A stretch of DNA of 64,000 nt, from contig CAJTXP010000018.1 in NCBI GenBank assembly GCA_910583615.1, forward strand, positions 1-64,000. The letters run 5' to 3'. The stretch is from an uncultured Lachnospiraceae bacterium (lineage in GTDB: Bacteria; Bacillota; Clostridia; Lachnospirales; Lachnospiraceae). The position numbers and the translations under genes are program-made. Each line of letters begins with the position of its first letter. The stretch's first letter is position 1. The notes below the pieces were generated by a model. It was not told where the DNA came from, searched no databases, and saw only the letters and a list, made by a program, of their open reading frames with translations. Of this stretch, positions 25,829 to 33,383 are shown one piece after another.

Positions 25829-26673
25829 AAATACAGAAATGGATCATGGCCGGTCTGTGCATCTTTTGCCTTGCCGGCTGTGGAAAAAGCCGGGAAGTGG
25901 AGGAGCAGCAGCTTGCGCTTCGGACACAGGGCATGCAGCAGGCTCTGGAAGGAGATTATGATGCGGCAATTGCTTCCTATGAGGAGGCGCTCCAGCTTGC
26001 AGACATGCGCGCAGGGAGCCTGGAACTGGATATTGCGGCATATAAGGCATCCGCACAGTACCATGCCGGAGATATTCAAAAGGCGATCGATACCTGCAGC
26101 GCGATTCTGGACCTGAAAGAGAGCGCCGAGATCTGTCTGACCCGCGGTCTTTTGTACCGGGAGGCGGGGAACATACCGGCAGCCAATGCGGATTTTTCCA
26201 GGGCGGCAGAGCTGACATCAAAAAAAGATCTGGTCATGCAGGGAAGGCTCTCTTATTACATGGAAGATTACGCCAATGCAAAGACTTTTCTGGAAGATGC
26301 TGTGAAGGACGGAAACAGCGAGGCTGTTTACTGGGAAGCAGAACTGTACTGGCAGATGGGGAATACGGACTATGCAATCACTCTGTATCAAAGTTATCTG
26401 GAAGGAGAGTCTCCAGAACATCAGTCAGCTTATGCAAGAGTGGCTTCCTGGCAGATGGAGCAGGGAGATTATGATGCGGCTCTGGTGACTCTGGAAGCCG
26501 GAATTGCAAAAGGAGAGGATCAGGGGCTGAAGGAGCTGTTGGGAAACGAGATTGCCGTGTATGAACAAAAGGGCGATTTTGAGACGGCAAAGCTGAAAAT
26601 GGAAAGTTATCTGGAACGTTATCCGGAGGATGAAGCGGCGCAGAGAGAATATGTGTTTCTCAGGACGCGTTAG
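25825..26673 (+). CDS. TPR-repeat lipoprotein
   Basis: A 282-aa exported protein with a signal peptide and lipobox (CLAGC). The mature part is made of helical tetratricopeptide-like repeats: ALEGDYDAAIASYEEALQL, AGDIQKAIDTCSAILDL, GNTDYAITLYQSYLEG, QGDYDAALVTLEAGI, KGDFETAKLKMESYLERYP. ATG 25825 overlaps the previous TGA, and AGGAGGG lies upstream inside the GT gene. It is the last gene of the cluster. A scaffold role for wall-polysaccharide assembly is plausible. No enzymatic motif is seen. Confidence 0.8.
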   Translation: MKIQKWIMAGLCIFCLAGCGKSREVEEQQLALRTQGMQQALEGDYDAAIASYEEALQLADMRAGSLELDIAAYKASAQYHAGDIQKAIDTCSAILDLKESAEICLTRGLLYREAGNIPAANADFSRAAELTSKKDLVMQGRLSYYMEDYANAKTFLEDAVKDGNSEAVYWEAELYWQMGNTDYAITLYQSYLEGESPEHQSAYARVASWQMEQGDYDAALVTLEAGIAKGEDQGLKELLGNEIAVYEQKGDFETAKLKMESYLERYPEDEAAQREYVFLRTR

Positions 26674-26677
26674 AAAA

Positions 26678-26736
26678 CTGTAACGGTTCACGGGTGAGTG
26701 GCGGTCTGCGTCCCAGGTCTCTGTGATCCGTAACAG
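26678..26736. repeat. Imperfect inverted repeat after the polysaccharide cluster
   Basis: Arms of 14 bases, CTGTAACGGTTCAC (26678-26691) and GTGATCCGTAACAG (26723-26736), pair at 12 positions around a 31-base GC-rich loop. It follows the last cluster gene by 4 bases. It is not followed by a T-run. Confidence 0.4.
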
Positions 26737-26763
26737 AAAATCTATAAAAAAACTATAAAAGTA

Positions 26764-26792
26764 TTGACAAAGCACCCTTCGGGGTGCTATCT
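26764..26792 (+). promoter_or_regulatory. Probable hrcA operon promoter
   Basis: A perfect TTGACA at 26764-26769 precedes the CIRCE element by about 40 bases, the normal distance for heat-shock operons of this group. The -10 box is poor by eye (CTATCT at 17 bases, or TATCTT at 19). The hairpin at 26771-26788 occupies the spacer, so the promoter and the upstream terminator share sequence. Confidence 0.45.
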
Positions 26793-26796
26793 TTAT
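26771..26796 (+). terminator. Terminator of the polysaccharide cluster
   Basis: Stem AGCACCC / GGGTGCT closed by a TTCG tetraloop, followed by ATCTTTATTT. It is the first hairpin with a T-rich tail after 4548. Confidence 0.6.
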
Positions 26797-26807
26797 TTCA
26801 GTAAATG

Positions 26808-26834
26808 TTAGCACTCTTAAACACCGAGTGCTAA
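26808..26834. promoter_or_regulatory. CIRCE operator
   Basis: A perfect TTAGCACTC, nine bases, GAGTGCTAA: the binding site of HrcA. It lies 24 bases before the hrcA start, so the four-gene operon is auto-repressed and induced on heat shock. Confidence 0.97.
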
Positions 26835-26858
26835 CAAGAGGGGAAGGGATGTGAGACT

Positions 26859-27881
26859 GTGGATCTGGATGAGAGAAAGCTGAAGATTCTTCATGCAATC
26901 ATTCGGACCTATCTGGAGACCGGAGAACCGGTGGGATCCAGAACCATTTCGAAATACTCGGATCTGAAGCTGAGTTCTGCGACCATCCGCAATGAGATGT
27001 CAGATCTGGAAGAGATGGGCTATATTATACAGCCGCATACGTCAGCAGGCCGGATCCCTTCTGACAAAGGATATCGTCTCTACGTAGACCACCTGATGGA
27101 AGAAAAGGAACGGGAAGTCACGGAACTGAAGGAGTTGATGATTCAAAGGACGGATAAGCTGGAGCAGGTATTAAAGCAGGTGGTGAAGGTCCTTGCGAAC
27201 AATACCAATTATGCTACCATGATATCAGCGCCTCAGTATCACCAGAACAAACTGAAATTTATTCAGCTGTCCAAAGTGGATGAACATCAGATTCTGGCAG
27301 TGATCGTGGCGGAGGGCAATGTGATCCGCAATAAGCTGATTCCGCTCTGTGAGGATCTGGACGCAGAGACGATCCTGAAACTGAACATCCTTTTAAATAC
27401 CATGCTGAACGGGAAGACCATCGCAGAGATTAATCTTCAGATGATTTCCAGTATGAAAGAACAGGCAGGTATCCATAGTAATATCATCAGTGACGTGGTG
27501 GATGCGGTGGCGGAAGCCATTCACTCCGATGAAGGGATGGAGATCTATACCGGCGGCGCTACCAATATTTTCCGCTATCCGGAACTGAGTGATAATGGAA
27601 AGGCCAGTGAACTGATTCAGACACTGGAGGAGAAGCAGATGCTGGCGGAGCTGGTTACGGAGACTCTGAATAAAGAAGACAAGGGCATACAGGTCTACAT
27701 CGGAAGCGAGTCGCCGATTCAGAGCATGAAGGACTGCAGTGTTGTGACGGCCACTTATGAGCTGGGGCAGGGGCTGCAGGGAACGATCGGGATCATCGGA
27801 CCCAAGAGAATGGATTATGAGAACGTCATGAGCACGCTGAAGACACTGATGGATCAGCTGGACGACGTTTTCCACAAATAG
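26859..27881 (+). CDS. hrcA: Heat-inducible transcription repressor
   Basis: A 340-aa HrcA of standard length. The N-terminal winged helix (LKILHAIIRTYLETGEPVGS, YSDLKLSSATIRNEMSDLEEMG) binds CIRCE. IIQPHTSAGRIPSDKGYRLYVD is the family signature. The C-terminal domain responds to GroEL. Translation starts at GTG 26859. The CIRCE is directly upstream and grpE follows after 16 bases (from the preferred start). Confidence 0.97.
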   Translation: MDLDERKLKILHAIIRTYLETGEPVGSRTISKYSDLKLSSATIRNEMSDLEEMGYIIQPHTSAGRIPSDKGYRLYVDHLMEEKEREVTELKELMIQRTDKLEQVLKQVVKVLANNTNYATMISAPQYHQNKLKFIQLSKVDEHQILAVIVAEGNVIRNKLIPLCEDLDAETILKLNILLNTMLNGKTIAEINLQMISSMKEQAGIHSNIISDVVDAVAEAIHSDEGMEIYTGGATNIFRYPELSDNGKASELIQTLEEKQMLAELVTETLNKEDKGIQVYIGSESPIQSMKDCSVVTATYELGQGLQGTIGIIGPKRMDYENVMSTLKTLMDQLDDVFHK

Positions 27882-27897
27882 AAAGGTGGAGACACAG

Positions 27898-28551
27898 TTG
27901 GAAGAGAAAAGAGAATTAGAGCAGGAGCTGGAGCAGGAAAAAGCTTCTCAGGAAGAGGCTTCGGCGGAAGAAACAGAAAAAAACGTACAGGAGCCGGAGA
28001 CGGCGGAATCCGGAGTTCCTTCCGGGGCTGAAGAAGGCTGGGAAGAGTCGGAGGAAGAGCAGGCATCAGGACCGGGAGAAAAAAAAGGATTTTTCAGGAA
28101 GAAGGAAAAAAAGGATAAGAAAGATGAGCAGATTGCGGAGCTGACGGACAAAGTCAAGCGTCAGCTGGCGGAGTTTGAGAATTTCCGGAACCGGACGGAG
28201 AAAGAAAAGTCTCAGATGTATACGATAGGTGCAAAGGATGTCATTGAGAAGATTCTTCCGGTGGTGGATAATTTTGAACGCGGGATCAAAAGCATCCCGG
28301 AGGAAGAAAGAGAAGCGCCGGTTGCCAGCGGCATGGAGATGATCTACAAGCAGCTGATGACGGTACTGACAGACCTGGGTGTGACCCCGATCGAAGCGGT
28401 CGGCCAGGAGTTCGATCCGAATCTTCACAATGCGGTGATGCATGTGGAGAATGAAGAACTGGGCGAGAATATCGTTGCAGAAGAATTCCAGAAGGGTTAT
28501 CAATATAAAGATGCAGTGCTTCGGCACAGCATGGTAAGCGTAGCGAACTGA
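27898..28551 (+). CDS. grpE: Nucleotide exchange factor for DnaK
   Basis: GrpE, releasing ADP from DnaK. The long Glu-rich disordered N-terminus (residues 1-85) contains a Lys-rich patch, and is followed by the coiled coil and core: LAEFENFRNRTEKEK, ILPVVDNFERGI, FDPNLHNAVMHVE, GYQYKDAVLRHSMVSVAN. I prefer the TTG start at 27898 (217 aa), because AGGTGGAG sits 6 bases upstream of it. A GTG at 27886 would add four residues but has no ribosome site. The N-terminal tail is longer and more acidic than in E. coli. Confidence 0.95.
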   Translation: MEEKRELEQELEQEKASQEEASAEETEKNVQEPETAESGVPSGAEEGWEESEEEQASGPGEKKGFFRKKEKKDKKDEQIAELTDKVKRQLAEFENFRNRTEKEKSQMYTIGAKDVIEKILPVVDNFERGIKSIPEEEREAPVASGMEMIYKQLMTVLTDLGVTPIEAVGQEFDPNLHNAVMHVENEELGENIVAEEFQKGYQYKDAVLRHSMVSVAN

Positions 28552-28621
28552 TCAAATCAAAAACAGCAGCTGTCCGGATACAGCAGGGGCAGATGCGGAA
28601 CTATAAGCAGGAGGAATCATT

Positions 28622-30490
28622 ATGAGTAAAATTATCGGTATTGACCTGGGAACAACAAATTCGTGCGTATCCGTTATGGAGGGCGGAAAACCAACCGTCA
28701 TCGCTAATACAGAAGGTGCAAGAACCACTCCGTCCATCGTGGCATTCACGAAGACCGGGGAGCGTCTGGTGGGAGAGCCTGCAAAGCGTCAGGCAGTTAC
28801 CAATGCGGAGAAGACCATCTCTTCCATTAAGAGACATATGGGCAGCGACTACAAGGTGACGATTGACGACAAAAAATACTCTCCGCAGGAGATCTCGGCC
28901 ATGATCCTTCAAAAGATGAAGGCGGATGCAGAGAATTATCTGGGTGAGAAAGTGACAGAGGCAGTCATCACGGTTCCTGCATACTTCAATGATGCACAGA
29001 GACAGGCGACCAAGGATGCCGGAAAGATCGCAGGACTGGATGTAAAACGTATTATCAATGAGCCGACGGCAGCAGCGCTTGCTTATGGCCTTGACAATGA
29101 AAAAGAGCAGAAGATCATGGTATACGACCTTGGCGGCGGTACCTTCGACGTATCGATTATCGAGATCGGCGACGGCGTCATTGAGGTACTGGCGACGGCC
29201 GGAGACAACCGTCTGGGCGGCGATGATTTTGACCAGAAGGTTACGGACTGGATGTTGGCAGAGTTCAAGAAGATGAACGGCGTGGATCTGTCCAACGACA
29301 AGATGGCGCTTCAGAGACTGAAAGAGGCGGCTGAGAAGGCGAAGAAGGAGCTCTCTTCCGCTACGACCACCAACATTAACCTTCCGTTCATCAGCATGAA
29401 CAGCGACGGACCGCTTCATTTTGATATGAATCTGACCAGAGCAAAATTCGACGAGCTGACCCATGACCTGGTGGAACGTACGGCAAATCCGGTGCAGGCG
29501 GCGTTAAGAGACGCAGGCGTAAGCCCGTCCGAGCTTGGCAAGGTTCTGCTGGTAGGCGGTTCCACCCGTATCCCGGCTGTACAGGACAAGGTAAAGCAGC
29601 TCACCGGACATGAGCCCAGCAAGACGCTGAACCCGGATGAATGTGTGGCCATCGGCGCTTCCATTCAGGGCGGCAAGCTGGCAGGAGATGCGGGCGCAGG
29701 CGATATCCTGCTTCTGGACGTGACGCCGCTGTCCCTGTCCATCGAGACCATGGGAGGCATTGCGACCCGCCTGATCGAGAGAAACACCACGATCCCGACA
29801 AAGAAGAGCCAGATTTTCTCTACGGCGGCGGATAATCAGACGGCTGTTGATATCAACGTGGTACAGGGCGAGAGACAGTTCGCGAAAGATAATAAATCTC
29901 TTGGACAGTTCCGTCTGGACGGCATCCCGCCTGCGCGCCGGGGCGTTCCGCAGATTGAGGTTACGTTTGACATCGATGCAAATGGTATCGTGAACGTTTC
30001 TGCAAAAGATATGGGAACTGGAAAAGAGCAGCATATCACGATTACGGCAGGTTCGAACATGTCTGATTCTGATATTGAGAAAGCAGTGAAGGAAGCGGCA
30101 GAGTTTGAGGCTCAGGATAAGAAGCGCAAGGAAGGCATTGATGCCAGAAATGACGCAGATGCAATCGTCTTCCAGACCGAGAAAGCGCTGGAAGAGGCAG
30201 GTGCGAATCTGGATGCTTCTGAGAAAGCGGCAGTGGAGGAGAAGATCGCTTCCCTGAAGGCTGTGGTGGAGCGTACGGCAAACCAGACCGATATTTCTGA
30301 TGCAGACATTGACGCATTGAAAGCGGGCAGAGAGGATCTGATGACGGCATCTCAGAATCTGTTCCAGAAGATGTATGAGCAGGCACAGGCGGCAGGTGCG
30401 GGAGCACAGGGCGCAGGTCCGGATATGGGCGGCGCACAGAGCTCTCAGGCGGCAGATGACGTTGTGGACGGAGATTATCGCGAAGTGTAA
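28622..30490 (+). CDS. dnaK: Chaperone Hsp70
   Basis: A 622-aa DnaK. The ATPase domain (1-365) shows IIGIDLGTTNSCVSV, the phosphate-2 motif VYDLGGGTFDVSI and VLLVGGSTRIPAVQ. The substrate domain begins near DVTPLSLSIETMGG, and a helical lid follows. The C-terminal tail is Gly/Ala/Gln-rich and ends in DDVVDGDYREV. AGGAGGA lies before the ATG. It works with DnaJ and GrpE in folding. Confidence 0.98.
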   Translation: MSKIIGIDLGTTNSCVSVMEGGKPTVIANTEGARTTPSIVAFTKTGERLVGEPAKRQAVTNAEKTISSIKRHMGSDYKVTIDDKKYSPQEISAMILQKMKADAENYLGEKVTEAVITVPAYFNDAQRQATKDAGKIAGLDVKRIINEPTAAALAYGLDNEKEQKIMVYDLGGGTFDVSIIEIGDGVIEVLATAGDNRLGGDDFDQKVTDWMLAEFKKMNGVDLSNDKMALQRLKEAAEKAKKELSSATTTNINLPFISMNSDGPLHFDMNLTRAKFDELTHDLVERTANPVQAALRDAGVSPSELGKVLLVGGSTRIPAVQDKVKQLTGHEPSKTLNPDECVAIGASIQGGKLAGDAGAGDILLLDVTPLSLSIETMGGIATRLIERNTTIPTKKSQIFSTAADNQTAVDINVVQGERQFAKDNKSLGQFRLDGIPPARRGVPQIEVTFDIDANGIVNVSAKDMGTGKEQHITITAGSNMSDSDIEKAVKEAAEFEAQDKKRKEGIDARNDADAIVFQTEKALEEAGANLDASEKAAVEEKIASLKAVVERTANQTDISDADIDALKAGREDLMTASQNLFQKMYEQAQAAGAGAQGAGPDMGGAQSSQAADDVVDGDYREV

Positions 30491-30498
30491 AAAAACAA

Positions 30499-30524
30499 CC
30501 CACGGTCAGTAAAATGACCGTGGG
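30499..30524 (+). promoter_or_regulatory. Hairpin between dnaK and dnaJ
   Basis: Perfect 10-base arms, CCCACGGTCA and TGACCGTGGG, around GTAAAA. No T-run follows, so complete termination is unlikely. It may lower dnaJ expression relative to dnaK or protect the dnaK message end. Confidence 0.6.
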
Positions 30525-30583
30525 CGTTCGGTTGTATAGGGAGAGAGGATCCCACAGCTTTGACGAGAGGTGGATGATAGATT

Positions 30584-31753
30584 ATGGCAGAGACGAAGAG
30601 GGACTATTATGAGGTCCTTGGAGTGGATAAAAATGCGGATGATTCAGCCATTAAAAGCGCGTACAGAAAGCTGGCGAAAAAGTATCATCCGGATATGAAT
30701 CCGGGAGACAAGGAGGCGGAGCAGAAGTTTAAAGAAGCTTCGGAAGCGTATGCCATTCTGAGCGATCCGGACAAGAGACGGAAGTACGATCAGTTCGGAC
30801 ATGCGGCGTTTGACCAGGGCGGCGGTGGCGGCGGCTTCGGCGGTTTTGATTTTTCCGGCGCAGATATGGGCGACATTTTCGGCGATATTTTCGGCGATCT
30901 GTTCGGAGGCGGAAGAAGCAGGAGAGCCAATAACGGCCCCATGCGCGGCGCAGATGTACGCGCCAGCGTGAGAATTACTTTTGAAGATTCGGTGAAGGGA
31001 TGCGAGAAAGAACTGGAGCTGACGCTGAAGGAGGAATGTAAGACCTGTCATGGAACCGGGGCAAAACCGGGAACCGATCCGCAGACCTGTACCAAATGCG
31101 GCGGCAAGGGGCAGGTGGTTTATACACAACAGTCCCTGTTCGGCATGGTGCAGAACGTGCGGACCTGTCCGGAATGTAACGGAACCGGCAAGATTATCAA
31201 GGACAAATGTCCGGACTGTTATGGAACGGGATTTATTTCCAGCAAAAAGAAAATATCCGTTACTGTTCCGGCCGGCATCGACAATGGACAGAGCATCCGG
31301 ATCCGCGGAAAAGGGGAGCCGGGAGTCAATGGAGGACCAAGAGGCGATCTGCTGGTGGAAGTAATCGTATCCAGGCATCCGTCATTCCAGAGACAGGATA
31401 TGGATATCTTCTCCACGGTGCCGATTACATTCCCGGTGGCGGCGCTTGGCGGAACCATTCGGATCAAGACCGTGGATGGAGAGGTGGAGTATGATGTGAA
31501 AGCCGGAACCCAGACGGATACCAGAGTTCGTCTGCGCGGGAAAGGCATGCCGTCTCTCCGCAATAAGAATGTCCGCGGCGACCACTATGTAACACTGGTC
31601 ATTCAGGTGCCGACGAATCTGAGCCATGCGGCGAAGGAAGCATTGAAGGAATATGATCTGGAGAGCGGGAATTCCCTGAATCAGAAAAACACCGGAACAA
31701 AGCCGAAAAAGAAGGGCTTTATGGAAAAGATAAAAGAATCTCTGGAAGACTGA
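30584..31753 (+). CDS. dnaJ: Co-chaperone Hsp40
   Basis: A 389-aa type I DnaJ. The J domain (4-70) has the HPD tripeptide in YHPDMNPGD. A Gly/Phe-rich linker (GGGGGGFGGFDFSG) is followed by the zinc domain with four CxxCxGxG repeats (CKTCHGTG, CTKCGGKG, CPECNGTG, CPDCYGTG) and two C-terminal substrate domains. It stimulates DnaK ATPase and delivers clients. It ends the heat-shock operon; a strong terminator follows. Confidence 0.98.
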   Translation: MAETKRDYYEVLGVDKNADDSAIKSAYRKLAKKYHPDMNPGDKEAEQKFKEASEAYAILSDPDKRRKYDQFGHAAFDQGGGGGGFGGFDFSGADMGDIFGDIFGDLFGGGRSRRANNGPMRGADVRASVRITFEDSVKGCEKELELTLKEECKTCHGTGAKPGTDPQTCTKCGGKGQVVYTQQSLFGMVQNVRTCPECNGTGKIIKDKCPDCYGTGFISSKKKISVTVPAGIDNGQSIRIRGKGEPGVNGGPRGDLLVEVIVSRHPSFQRQDMDIFSTVPITFPVAALGGTIRIKTVDGEVEYDVKAGTQTDTRVRLRGKGMPSLRNKNVRGDHYVTLVIQVPTNLSHAAKEALKEYDLESGNSLNQKNTGTKPKKKGFMEKIKESLED

Positions 31754-31770
31754 TCTTCACGGAGGAATAG

Positions 31771-31823
31771 AAAAACGGCGGAGCTGCTTTTGTTTTATTG
31801 CAGCATCTGCCGTTTTTGTTGTT
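31771..31823 (+). terminator. Terminator of the hrcA operon
   Basis: Outer arms AAAAACGGC (31771-31779) and GCCGTTTTT (31809-31817), with inner arms GCTGC/GCAGC, followed by TTGTTGTTTTTT. The A-rich left arm means it can also work on the minus strand for the convergent ROK gene. Confidence 0.85.
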
Positions 31824-31896
31824 TTTTACACCCACGCTGCCGGGAGAGCCCGGTACGGACAGATGAATCTTCCGGACGGGGGTCTGCCCCGTCTGC

Positions 31897-33021
31897 TCAG
31901 ATCGTAGAAAGGAACTCTTTGATAAAAGACAGGGCGGCACCTGCTGCAATGGATTCGGTCTTGTATTTGCAGGCGACTACATAGTCCGAATTTTTATCAA
32001 AAGAATTATATCCGTCTAAAATCTCTTTTAATTCGTTCAGATATTTATCGATATATGCTCCCACATATCCTCCAATGATAATCGGACAGTCAAACAGTAT
32101 ACGGACGTTGCGGACAGCCAGAGCCAGATGCTGCAGATAAGCGGACCAGATCGAGCGCGCTGTGGCGTCTCCCTGATCCAGCAGTTCAAAAAACTGGTTC
32201 AGATTCCCGTCGGAGATGGCGGTGAGTACGGTGGCAGAGCAGTAAGGGTCCACACAGCCCCGCTGCCCGCAGTAGCACTGCAGCCCGCCGGGATGAATGT
32301 TCAGATGTCCGATCTCCCCGCTTCGGAAATCATCTCCGGTATAGACGGCATTGTTGATAAAGATAGCGCCGCCCACGTTATTGCTGAGCATGATGTAAAA
32401 GCCGTTGGAAGTCGTATTGTCAATGCTGTAGAGTTCGATATTGCATGCGGCATTGGCATCATTGATGATACGGACGGGAAAATCAATGTACTGAGAATAA
32501 TCTTCTGTGGTAGTTCCTTCGATATCCAGGATCTTCCCGTAAACTACCCGGTCATAGGAAGCATTGGTAAGGCCGGGAAGTCCGATTCCAACTCCAAGGA
32601 TCCGTGAACGGTCAATGGAGTTCTCGGAAATAATCTGATGGACGATCTCTCCCAGATGCTGCAGATAGGCCTTTGTCCGTTCGTAGGTAAAACGGACTCG
32701 AAGCTGTGCTACGACCAGTCCGTGCAGATTGATGACAACTGCAGTAATATGGTGTCTTGTTACATCCAGCCCGATGGCAAGCCGGGCATCATTGGCTACC
32801 GAATAGGTCAGGGCATTGCGTCCGCCGGTATTGGTCATGTATCCGTTGCTGTAGATCAGCCCTTCCTCCAGCAGGTCTGTCAGATGCTGCGTGACCGTAG
32901 GGAGTGAAAGTCCCAGCTGCAGCTGAAAATCCCGTTTGCTCAGGGAATCATTTTTATATAGAAGTTTGAAGATCTGAGAACGGTTTGTCTTCCTGATCTT
33001 ATTATTAACTGTAAGTTTCAT
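31897..33021 (-). CDS. ROK-family transcriptional regulator
   Basis: A 374-aa repressor. An N-terminal winged helix (KRDFQLQLGLSLPTVTQHLTDLLEEG) is joined to a ROK sugar-kinase-like domain with SGEIGHLNIHPGGLQCYCGQRGCVDPYCS, which carries the zinc-binding CxCGxxGCxxxxC motif. Such proteins (NagC/XylR/Mlc type) bind a sugar or sugar phosphate and release DNA. The start is ATG 33021; the open frame extends 78 codons further upstream through AT-rich DNA that is the promoter region, so I reject it. It is divergent from the FGGY kinase operon and most likely controls it. Confidence 0.85.
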   Translation of the reverse strand: MKLTVNNKIRKTNRSQIFKLLYKNDSLSKRDFQLQLGLSLPTVTQHLTDLLEEGLIYSNGYMTNTGGRNALTYSVANDARLAIGLDVTRHHITAVVINLHGLVVAQLRVRFTYERTKAYLQHLGEIVHQIISENSIDRSRILGVGIGLPGLTNASYDRVVYGKILDIEGTTTEDYSQYIDFPVRIINDANAACNIELYSIDNTTSNGFYIMLSNNVGGAIFINNAVYTGDDFRSGEIGHLNIHPGGLQCYCGQRGCVDPYCSATVLTAISDGNLNQFFELLDQGDATARSIWSAYLQHLALAVRNVRILFDCPIIIGGYVGAYIDKYLNELKEILDGYNSFDKNSDYVVACKYKTESIAAGAALSFIKEFLSTI

Positions 33022-33118
33022 GATTGTGTCCGCCTGCGGATGTATAGTGGTTGTTATTATCTTAACATGCTTAATTTTGAAAGTCAATGCTTTCCATAAT
33101 GCAAGATGATATATAAAA

Positions 33119-33303
33119 GCATTTATAAAATGGATTTTATTATAAAGTCTAAAGAATGAAAAAACATAAATATAAAAGAAGATATTAGTAATTCTATACA
33201 AAATAAAAAGGTGAGATTTGGCATATATGCTGAAAAGTAAAAAAGTATTTGACATTTGACTAGACGATATTTATAATCAGTTATACAAAGTGCATTTATA
33301 AAA
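33119..33303. repeat. Two copies of GCATTTATAAAA in the ROK/kinase intergenic region
   Basis: The 12-base word occurs at 33119-33130 and 33292-33303, once on each side of the operon promoter. Similar AT-rich partial copies lie nearby. The 33022-33383 gap is strikingly AT-rich and holds only these repeats and the promoter at 33249-33277. They are candidate ROK operators. Confidence 0.4.
33249..33277 (+). promoter_or_regulatory. Promoter of the polyol operon
   Basis: A perfect TTGACA (33249-33254), 17 bases, and a perfect TATAAT (33272-33277). It is the strongest consensus promoter in the window. Such a promoter is expected to need repression, consistent with the divergent ROK regulator. Confidence 0.8.
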
Positions 33304-33383
33304 GAAATTAAAAATATAATTTTAAAAAACGTATTGTATAACGGGAAAATTTCTGGTACGCAGGAAAGGAAGGATGGCAGGTC

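Noticed and set aside
33022..33255. 78-codon N-terminal extension of the ROK regulator
   Set aside because: The region is extremely AT-rich intergenic DNA carrying the divergent promoter; the winged helix starts normally at the Met at 33021.
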